Shown piece after piece: positions 10,431-18,478 of a stretch of 64,000 nucleotides of DNA (positions are counted from its first letter, which is position 1; every line of letters starts with the position of its first letter). This DNA is from Rhynchopus sp. YZ270_cl-10. Its lineage: Eukaryota > Euglenozoa > Diplonemea > Diplonemida > Diplonemidae. The notes under the pieces are model-generated. The model had not been told where the DNA came from. It did no database searches and worked only from the letters and a program-made list of their open reading frames with translations. The translations under genes were made by a program, and so were the position numbers. The stretch covers positions 1,116,001 to 1,180,000 of the forward strand of contig OZ037910.1 in NCBI GenBank assembly GCA_964035575.1, read 5' to 3'.

Positions 10431-10582
10431 TTCAGCCTTGCGAATGTACTCCCCCCTGAACCCATAATCTTTGATTTCTCGTTTCAAGGGTAGTGCCGTA
10501 GGGGCCATAATAGAGCGCCCTTCGATCCTGAGACGGCATCGTTTACAGTCGTGGACTACGACGGTATCTGATCATCTTCGAT
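10431..10582 (-). rRNA. Fragment of nuclear small-subunit rRNA, antisense
   Basis: Read on the minus strand, this stretch follows the eukaryotic SSU rRNA core in order: GATCGAAGATGATCAGATAC, CGTCGTAGTCC, TGTAAACGATGCC, ACGAGAAATCAAAG, GGGTTCAGGGGGGAGTAC and TCGCAAGGCTGAA. Similarity ends there, before the expected AACTTAAAGGAATTGACGG, and does not reach the ends of SSU, so it is an isolated piece of about 150 bases rather than an rDNA unit. It lies between the TraB-like gene and the five-exon gene. It is most likely an rDNA-derived insertion. The wording GTAGTCC...ACTGTAAACGATG should help place the organism. Confidence 0.85.
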
Positions 10583-10687
10583 CGCCTGGCATCAACCATC
10601 AACCACAGTTTTTTTTTTTTCCCCTCACTTCACAAAATTAACACCACATTTATAGGGGGATTTTAAAGGGAAAACGTTAGACTAAAA

Positions 10688-12885
10688 ATGGCCCTCCGAG
10701 CGACCGCCCCTACCTTAGTGACATCGTGGAGCAGTGCGCTGGCGTACCTCCCCGAGCGATACCAGCTGGACCACTCTGCGGATCAGTATGGGGTGCAACG
10801 TAACTTCTCGCCTCCGGCGTACCGGGGAGGGGAAGGGGCGACACGTGGATTGACACCACCCTCCGAGCATGCGGTGTACAGCCCTATTAAAGAGCCGTTT
10901 TTGGTGCCGCCGAAGTACAGAAACCTTTACAATTTCAACGCAGGGCATGGGAAGTATTTGTACTCGAAGGATCCGTTGTGGATTGAGGCGCGTGAACGGC
11001 TGTGGGATGACCAGCAGACTGCAGCGCAGGTGCACCGTAAAAACTACGAGCACATTCGCAAAACATACCGTAAGCAGTACCAAGACGCGAACCGCTTCAA
11101 CCTTGATGAGTACCTCACCACGGTGAACAGAGTGAAGCGTGCGGAGGAGGTCGAGCGGGCTGTGACGGAGAAGGAGCGGCAAAAGAGCTGGGAGGCGGAT
11201 CTCGCGCGCATCGATGCGATCACGCTTTTACAAGAGAAACGGCGGAAAATTATGGCTGAACGATACTGGCGTATGGGAGTATGGAAGTTTGAAAGGTATG
11301 AACGGGCCTATGCACAATTCTTTTGTTCTGATGAGCTCGAAAACCGAATCTGCACTGAAAAACCACGCTGAAAACACACGAGGAGAAATCCCCTAAACCC
11401 AAGAAAAAAGCCCCCAGGTAACCACTCCACTGAGATGCGACACGTTTCAACTGCTATTTTGCTATGGGGAAAAAAAAAAACTAGTGGAGTTCATCCTCGG
11501 GTGTCTACACTAATACAACAATACAACATTTCGGGACCTTGGGTCTCTTCTGTCTCTTTTCCGCCGTTCTGGCCTGGGTAAGGTGACGTTGTGCAGTGTC
11601 ACCCCTCTGAGTGGGGCATATGTAGTGAAGAGATACAAAATAAATTACCCCCTCTCCCCCCCATCGTTGCCTGAAAAACAGCGGAAGTTAAATTCAATTT
11701 AAAACCCCCATTTTCCACACAGAGCGTCGGAAGACCTGCAGTACCTTGCAACGCAGAAGGTGAACCGGGATTACTACACACCCGAAAACCTAGAGAGTAA
11801 GCTAGAGCAGGAGCTGGGGCGGTGGAGTGGGCGGAATGTCACCGGGAAGCTGAATATGTTCGGCAGAATACCCTACCAGGAGGATGATGGTATGGCGCAT
11901 TTTTTTTTTGTTCCTTACACTATGTTATTAGAAACTCGAATAATAAAGCCACTTGATACCGACTATTTTCTCCCTCCCTTATAAAAATCACTTGCGCCAA
12001 AATTCAGATCTCATACACTGTTTTTGGCTGCGTTGAACGAAAATAATCTTCCCCCTTTTCTAGTCGAGTAATCAAGATCAGTTGGCGACTGTAAGAGTCG
12101 AGTTTTTGCACACAAACAAAAGAAGAAGAAAATTCTTGCTCTAAGTACAATAGCCTTCGGGCAACATTGAGCACAGATTCTTGCAGCAGGTGATTCTCGA
12201 CACACGATGTCTACATTTGTGTACACCAATCATCCTTGCGTTGCTTCGTGGAGATATGGTTTACTTTTTGATTTTTTACTTCGTGACAACACATTTTTTT
12301 TTGTTTTCAGATGGCATTCCGCTTCTGGAGGTGCAATACCAGTTCCAGTCTGAGGACCTCAGCGAAAACGGCAGGGAGGCGTACAGACGACTCACAGCGA
12401 TCGCTGACATTGGGGTCACAAAACGGTATGTGTCGTTTCTCACAAAAAAAAAACACCACAAATAGTCCACACACACCCCTCCACCCCCCACCCGGGGTAG
12501 TATTCGCGCACCACCCCCACCACCACCACCACCTTGAAACACCCCATATCACAGAACGGCGAGACCAGATGCTACCTTTGCAGAATTTTCCTTTGACGAA
12601 GATGACGACGAGCATTTGGGTGGTATGTTAAAAATACAACACAACTCACTCTTATCTTTTTTGCATTCCGCAAACCCATAATTTTGTGGGGTTTTTTGCC
12701 CAAACACCACACCACACCCAACACCACCATTAAGGGCCATATTCTGCGCAAGAATTACCCTCACTAGGCATTCACCAACACCCAACACCACCACAGAGAG
12801 CCAGCTGGACGACTCGGCAGGAGGAGAGGAGGAGAAGTCTGGCGCATCTAACGCCGCAACCCTTAAGGATATGCAGGACGAATGA
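10688..12885 (+). CDS. Unknown protein encoded by five exons
   Basis: Five exons join in phase: 10688-11295, 11723-11889, 12311-12425, 12555-12622 and 12797-12885, giving 348 residues. All donors read GTATG and all acceptors end in CAG. The protein opens with PERYQLDHSADQYG and TPPSEHAVYSPIKEPF, then a basic helical region rich in Arg/Lys/Glu (about residues 110-210). It continues with NRDYYTPENLESKLEQEL and ends in an acidic tail (FSFDEDDDEHLG, then a Ser/Glu-rich end). The basic helical core and short length would fit a mitochondrial ribosome component, but I do not recognise the family. The first intron carries R6 and R2 repeat copies; the later introns are low complexity. Confidence 0.75.
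11431..11515 (+). repeat. R6 and R2 copies inside intron 1
   Basis: R6 (TGAGATGCGACACGTTTCAA, 11431-11450) and R2 (TAGTGGAGTTCATCCTCGGG then TGTCTACACTA, 11482-11512) lie within the 427-bp first intron of the preceding gene. The same two sequences recur in intergenic DNA at 21886 and 21430, 37878 and 61072. R2 begins TAGTG and ends CACTA, so it can fold into a short stem. Confidence 0.7.
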
Positions 12886-13692
12886 GCAGTAGTGGGGGCC
12901 ACGGGGAGGCATGCACACCCGTCCCGCCCGCACCCCGAACCTGTCTGAGTTGTTGCTTGTGCATGGTTCATGAGATGGGTGTGGGTTTCTTGTGTCCCCT
13001 CACCCTCAAGCCCTTTACCCGACGTTTTGTTTTTTTTCTTCCCCCTAGCTTCTTTCGAATTCGAAATACGACACGACAAATTCGTTTACCCACCTGCTCC
13101 CATACCTTTCTTTTTTTTTGGTGATTTTTTTTTGGTGACATCAACATTGTGCCTGAAATTCTCAGAATTTAACTTCTATTTTTACAAAATAATCCCTAAC
13201 ATTGTGTTCTCCCCCCTCTGTAGAATGGCTTATAACCATGCCTAAGGATAAGGATATCCAATATGCTCGAAAAGTTATAAATCTTGGGTATATGGGGTTT
13301 TTGGGGCACATCTGAGTTAATTGCGGGGTCGTACGATTTAATCCGAGCATCAATGAGTTAACGCTTACTGGGCTGAGAGAGATGCAGTTGACCGAAACGA
13401 AAAACTAACGCTAGCAATAGCAGTGGTTCTTTGGATGAAACAGGTCAACCGAGCGATAGCACACAGACTTGATCTGAAACGCGTCCAAAACAACGTGACG
13501 AAAACAGCGCGTTGAAACGCGTCCAAATGGTGCACACCTATCCTAATCACCTCCCCTCTCCCTTTGCACTCACCACCCCCACCCCCCCACCAACCTAAGG
13601 GTCGTGCAGCGATGTGCACTCCACGTTGACGTTGAGGGGTGGGTTCTTCTCTTTTGTCCTGGACACTCTTTGCCCTCACGCAACATATCACA
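12886..13692. other. Intergenic before the NPRL3-like gene
   Basis: No supported gene. GAAACGCGTCCAAA occurs twice (about 13476 and 13515). The last 150 bases before 13693 are pyrimidine-rich (CCTCCCCTCTCCCTTTGCAC) and contain CAACCTAAG and GTCGTGCAG as possible acceptor sites. Confidence 0.55.
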
Positions 13693-15258
13693 ATGGTCTC
13701 CGTGATGTCCTTCGTAATCTGCTTTGGGGTGAACAGAGGCGTGCAAATGGTGTTCCGGTACCCAGCGAAGGGGGTAGGGAAGAACCTATACGGCGCGTCC
13801 ATCCCGCTGTCCGACGATATGAGCTCGACATTAGGCGTGCGGACGGACCACCTCTCGTTTCTGCTGTGCCCGCAGCAGATTGGTGAGCACCCTGAGTCGG
13901 ATGTGATCACTGTGGAGGGGTTTTCCTTTCATGTACGGTACTTTCACATTCAGGACCGCCTTATTCGCCATGTGGCCATTGTGCTTGCAATTGAAATCAA
14001 CGCGTCGCCCACAGCGTCTAAGGTGACCGGGTCGTTCCTCGATGTGTTCTGCCATGCTGTCGTGAGAGAGCAGAACCGTTGCTCATACCTCTGTACCGCT
14101 GCACACCAGCTCACAAAGAAGCGTGACCTCTGCGAAGCACCGAAGGGTACGTGGACTGCCATCGTTGCCGCCGCTATGGAATGCTCTCTCGCAAGGGAGC
14201 TGGTTCTCATTACAGATACAATACAAGCTGGTGGGCAGGTTCGTCTCAATGTAAATGGGTGGTTGCACATCGAAAGTGAAGGGCAAATACAGCTGGAGCC
14301 TACAGCAGTGATGGGGTTAGGGGATACATGGCAGGCGCATAGTAGCTGCCAGCACTCTGTGTCCGACATCCTTGCGAGCGTGCGAGGTCAGGGAGGCGTC
14401 GTGGCGAACGAACACCGTGCCAGCGTCGACCGCTTCACGTACCTCATGGTGCACCCGGATCTGCCGCAGCCGGTTGAGAAGCACCTTCTCAGCCAGTCTG
14501 TCGACATCCTCAGGGAGGTGCCGCTGCCAGAATACCTCGCCCTCATTGCCGTACCGTGCACCATCGCAGAATTCCGAAAGGCGCTCGAAACGAAGCTTAT
14601 TGCCGCTGCAAACGCAGAGCTGGCGGCCTCACAACCACAGTCCAGCCTGAGTGTAAAGAAGGCCACAGTATCCTCCTCCCCCGGAGGACGCGGCATTGTC
14701 AGCAATGGGGACGGGGTGGGGATGAAGGCCTCCTCCTTCAGCCGCCTCCTAACCTGGTTGGTGGGGAATGGGATTGCACAGCTACTGCGAACGTACTATG
14801 TGTTTCAACCTCAGGTCTTCATGCACGCTGCGACCGCAGCAGCTGCAAGACGAGCACGTTCCAGTGCACGTGGCGCGTCGACGTCGTCTTTGCAGAGTCC
14901 AGGACCGACGGATTCTGTGGACATAGGTGCGGAGGGGGGCATGAAGCATTTGACGCTTGCACAGACGTCTGCTGTGCCGAACTCGCCACGGGGTACAATA
15001 AACCGTCAGTACATCGAACGGCAGGTGGTCTTTCTCGAAGTCGTGGCGCGAGGGTCCCGCCCAGGCAGAGGTGTGCTGAGCGGCAGCCTCGCAGGCAGCT
15101 CCGTCAGTGTCATCGAAAACCTCCGTCTCGTAATAGACTATCTTGATGGAAAAACACCCAAGGAAGACATCCTCACCCACGTCCCGTCAGTCACCTCTGA
15201 GGCCCTGGACGAAGTCGTCCACGTGTTTAACGAATTCATTACAACAATTGTGGCGTAA
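13693..15258 (+). CDS. NPRL3-like subunit of the GATOR1 complex
   Basis: 521 residues from ATG 13693; an upstream GTG in frame is less likely. The N-terminus (MVSVMSFVICFGVNRGVQMV followed by FRYPAKGVGKNLYG) matches the longin-type opening of Nitrogen permease regulator 3 proteins, which read roughly VVISSGSKGxRLLFRYP. It is followed by FLLCPQQIGEHPE and FHVRYFHIQDRLIRHVAIVL, the strand pair after the P-site in NPR3. The extreme C-terminus (LDGKTPKEDILTHVPS) resembles the small winged-helix end of the family. In known systems NPRL3 with NPRL2 and DEPDC5 acts as GAP for Rag GTPases and restrains TORC1 at the lysosome when amino acids are low. Length is close to human NPRL3 (569). Confidence 0.65.
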   Translation: MVSVMSFVICFGVNRGVQMVFRYPAKGVGKNLYGASIPLSDDMSSTLGVRTDHLSFLLCPQQIGEHPESDVITVEGFSFHVRYFHIQDRLIRHVAIVLAIEINASPTASKVTGSFLDVFCHAVVREQNRCSYLCTAAHQLTKKRDLCEAPKGTWTAIVAAAMECSLARELVLITDTIQAGGQVRLNVNGWLHIESEGQIQLEPTAVMGLGDTWQAHSSCQHSVSDILASVRGQGGVVANEHRASVDRFTYLMVHPDLPQPVEKHLLSQSVDILREVPLPEYLALIAVPCTIAEFRKALETKLIAAANAELAASQPQSSLSVKKATVSSSPGGRGIVSNGDGVGMKASSFSRLLTWLVGNGIAQLLRTYYVFQPQVFMHAATAAAARRARSSARGASTSSLQSPGPTDSVDIGAEGGMKHLTLAQTSAVPNSPRGTINRQYIERQVVFLEVVARGSRPGRGVLSGSLAGSSVSVIENLRLVIDYLDGKTPKEDILTHVPSVTSEALDEVVHVFNEFITTIVA

Positions 15259-15342
15259 TTCTTTTCTCTTTTCAACGTCTTAAAAAAGTTTGGAAAAAAA
15301 GAGTCTATTTTTTTTTACAACCGGACCGTATATTGCACAATG

Positions 15343-15510
15343 ATCCCTCATCTGGCTGATAAGAGGAAGCGGGAGTAGCACCTGTCAGATGTAAACCACA
15401 ATATGGATTGTAGGACTGCACGGTCGGGGTGTCCACCCCCCTGGTACACCCGGTCATACCAAAGGTACACTGTTCACGAGAGGGCTTTGTATTTCAACTC
15501 TACTTCAACC
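15343..15510 (+). repeat. Composite R5+R4 repeat
   Basis: Contains GATAAGAGGAAGCGGGAGTA, then GATGTAAACCACAATATGGA, then GGGGTGTCCACCCCCCTGG (R5), directly followed by R4 (GGTACACTGTTCACGAGAGG, 15463-15482). The same order occurs at 62461-62600 and 29186-29290, and R5 alone at 27654-27725. A shared ~150-base unit with internal hairpins at four places suggests a short non-autonomous mobile element. It sits between the NPRL3-like gene and cactin. Confidence 0.7.
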
Positions 15511-15612
15511 TTTTTTTTTTTGCGATTGTTGAATACACCAACTATCACAATTCAGGGTACACAAAAAGCAAGGGAAACCTATCCCTGAGGGGTGGTTTCA
15601 AAAGCATATAGT

Positions 15613-17630
15613 ATGTTCGGGGGACTGTATAAAGCAGATAAAAAGGACAAAAAGGACAAAAAGGAGAAGAAGGATAAAAAAGAAAAGAAGGACGGCAAAC
15701 GGAAGCGCGACGACGACGACCAGCCCGCACCCTACGCACCGGCACCCCCTCCTCAGGCACAGCCACAAGCACCGCCGCTACCCACCTCGCCCCCTCGACA
15801 GCCTATCCGTATTGCCAACACTCATGGGTATGTCATCCTACTCTCCCTCCCTCCTCCCTGCCTTTTCGGTCTCCAAGAGGTCTCTTAGTGGGAGCATTGC
15901 AGTAATAGACATACCATGCATACGAGCTGAGTTGGGCCGACTCAGCCTGAGTTTTGGCTGAGTTCAGGCTGAGTGAGTCAGTCCAGACTCAGTCTGGAGT
16001 ATTTATTTATTCGGAAGTATTTTTCCCGACTCGGGCCGCATGCACAGTATGATAGCATATCAGCACAGAATATTTATTACACACTTTACACATTTTACGC
16101 ACAAACAAAACCACCATATCACACCACAGCTACACCGACGAGAACAACCCCTTCAACGACAAGAACCTCACAGAGACGTTTCAATGGGGGAACAAGAGTG
16201 GAGGGTCCATGGAAGAAGCTGTGCGGCAGCGTGGTGTTATGGACGAGGAGATCCGCAAGGCTAAGAGGAGACGTGAGGAGCACGAGGCACAGCAGCAGGT
16301 GTGGGAGGAGGAGAAGCAGCGCATGCGGGCCGACCAGGACGGCCTCACCGTAGAAGAATGGGAGCAGCGTGGCCTGCAGTTCGAGCTGGACCAGATTGTC
16401 CAGCGGGCACGCAACCGTTATACCGAACGCCGCCCTACCCCCATTGACATTCTCATCTTCACTCTCCGCACACTCAACAAAGAGGAAGATCCGGACCTGC
16501 TTGGCCCTGACATCCGCGACTTCTCGAAACTCATCTGCGGGCTTTCCATTGGAGACCTCAAAACACTCTCAAAAGACATCGATGATCTGATCTCCTACGA
16601 CATCAAAAATGGCTCCCTCTGGACCGCCATGCAGCATGTAGCCAACACCGAATTGCAGAGCCAACTTGCCGCAGCCTCCCTTCGAGGAGGTGATGGTGTT
16701 CACAAGCTTGTCCAAAACGATGTTGATAAACAGTTTTCTACCAAAACGCTTGCAGAATTGGAAGCAGCGGAGGCGCAAATCAAATCGCAGTTGGGTAGCG
16801 CGCAGCCAGATGGGGTTGCATTTGACATGGAGTTCTGGGATAGCACATTAAAGCAGATTGGCCTTTGGAAGTCTAAGTCGATGCTACGAGAGTATTACAG
16901 AGAGCACATCTCTGACGACGTCGATGCGAACGAACTCATCACCCGATCCGACCGCATCCTCATGTGCACCGAAGGCAATGACGACGAAGAAGAGCTGGGC
17001 CTCCGTCGTAAAGAAGGCCGCCTCTCACCTACCCTCAAACCACTTGACACAATGTCCGAAGCAGATATCGACAAATTAGTGGGAGAAGCTGACGACGCGA
17101 GAGAACTATGGAGGAAACGGAAGTCGAGCTTTGTTGCAGGAGACGCAGGGGACGAACAGGAGGCGTTGCTGACAAACTCGGGCCAAAAGCTTGGCGAAGG
17201 TGAAACCCTTTTCAACGATCAAATCCAGGTCCGCACCTCATACGCTTGGCACGATAAGTACCGTCCACGCAAGCCAAAGTACTTTAACAAAGTGCACACC
17301 GGGTTTGAATGGAATAAGTACAACAGTACTCACTTTGATGCGGACAATCCACCACCAAAAAGGGTGCTTGGGTATAAGTTTAACGTATTCTACCCGGACC
17401 TGGCCTCAGAGGATCAACAGCCAGTGTACTTCAAGGAGGCGACGGAAAACGGCTGGAACGACGACGTCTGTATCCTGCGTTTCTCTGCAGGCCCTCCTTA
17501 CGAAGACATTGCCTTCAAAATCGTCAACAAAGAGTGGGACAAACACTGGCGTGCGGGGTACACCTTTAAATTCGAGCGTGGGGTGCTGCATCTCCACTTC
17601 CAGTTTGTTCGCTATAGGTACAGAAGGTAG
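15613..17630 (+). CDS. CACTIN: Cactin
   Basis: Two exons, 15613-15827 and 16130-17630, spliced in phase 2 (donor GGTATGTC, acceptor CACCACAG), give 571 residues. The N-terminus is a short Lys/Asp charged tract followed by a Pro-rich stretch. Right after the junction comes YTDENNPFNDKNLTETFQWG, the signature found near the start of the cactin core. Residues about 130-330 include PTPIDILIFTLRTL, a cactin mid-domain pattern. The C-terminal 120 residues (KYRPRKPKYFNKVHTGFEWN, then NSTHFDADNPPPKRVLGYKF and NVFYPDL) are the diagnostic CactinC domain, ending FVRYRYRR. Cactins are nuclear proteins associated with the spliceosome. The protein is shorter than the human one (758) because the RS-like N-terminus is reduced. 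The intron carries a repeat also found at 28980. Confidence 0.93.
15889..16108 (+). repeat. Intronic copy of a repeat shared with 28980-29048
   Basis: GTGGGAGCATTGCAGTAAT (15889-15907) and CAGAATATTTATTACACACT (about 16065-16084) flank about 150 extra bases here. At 28980-29048 the same two pieces are almost adjacent. The extra segment (15926-15999) is a chain of CTGAG/CTCAG palindromes such as GCTGAGTTGGGCCGACTCAG. It reads as a foldback insertion within an older repeat, all inside the cactin intron. Confidence 0.7.
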
Positions 17631-17870
17631 ATCACAAACATGCCCTTTTTTTTTATTGCCCTGTGCATCGACCACAGGAGAAATGGGAGAAAGAAACGGG
17701 AAAACAAAAAAAAAGCTTCATTTTTTTTGACATTTTTTTCAACACAACCTCTAAAGTCACCCCCCCTTCCCAGACAACAATAACACACATTTACACCAAA
17801 ATCTCACATATTTTTTCCATCACAACTAAGCTTAATACCAAAACACCACGCACACTGTACTCTTCATGCA

Positions 17871-18359
17871 ATGTTCTCCCTACACACTGTAGGCGCCAGA
17901 GTACGCAAAGCACGGGTTGATGCCGGCATGGGAGTGTTAGATTTGCGACAGTGCTCTGATGCGTGGTTGGTAACGTCCCTTGAGGATTTAGACGCACTTG
18001 AGAAAGGGTTGAGCCCTGCAGAACGCTGGGGCGCGTTGTTGGGCAAGATATCTCTCGAGACGGGTGCACGGTGTGCGTACCTTGTGTCGCCTACCGGCCG
18101 CTTCAAGGGCATCACGTCTGCGCACTCTATAGGGGCTGCTGTGAGAGAGGCTCGCGAAGACTCTTCTCTGTCAAGAATGGAGATGTCGCTCCTGCTTGGC
18201 GTGAGCATGACACAGTATGAGGATATAGAGCGCGATGAGTCTGGGTTGCAGGAGTGGGGGCCACGTCTGCTTGCCCTCTCTGATGCGTTGCAGTTGCCTT
18301 TGTTTGACCTTGTGGCGATGGTGCCGGTTATGCCTAGTGATGAGCCTCCTACACCGTAG
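17871..18359 (+). CDS. Two-domain XRE-type helix-turn-helix protein
   Basis: 162 residues from ATG 17871. The second half (IGAAVREAREDSSLSRMEMS, then LLLGVSMTQYEDIERDESGL and LLALSDALQLPLFDLV) matches the bacterial/phage XRE (Cro/C1) HTH pattern closely: R-x2-R, the LSRxExAxLLGVSxxxYExIERxESG core and the closing hydrophobic helix. The first half (VGARVRKARVDAGMGVLDLR, then SLEDLDALEKGLSP) has the same layout in weaker form, so this seems to be an internal duplication. In bacteria such proteins bind DNA operators. In eukaryotes HTH_3 is known mainly from MBF1, which this is not. A bacterial origin by transfer is possible. The gene is short, intronless and lies only 120 bases before the Stealth gene. 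Confidence 0.6.
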   Translation: MFSLHTVGARVRKARVDAGMGVLDLRQCSDAWLVTSLEDLDALEKGLSPAERWGALLGKISLETGARCAYLVSPTGRFKGITSAHSIGAAVREAREDSSLSRMEMSLLLGVSMTQYEDIERDESGLQEWGPRLLALSDALQLPLFDLVAMVPVMPSDEPPTP

Positions 18360-18478
18360 AGCAATTTAATAGACATTTTTGTTCCATTTTGTGTTTAAAC
18401 GTAAACCCCATCTCCCTTTCACCTTTTATTTCACATTGCAGGGGTGTTGTCCGTTGATACACCAAAATATAACCAAAA

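Noticed and set aside
13639-13692. Upstream GTG start for the NPRL3-like protein
   Set aside because: Eukaryotic genes rarely start at GTG, and the ATG at 13693 begins exactly where family similarity starts.
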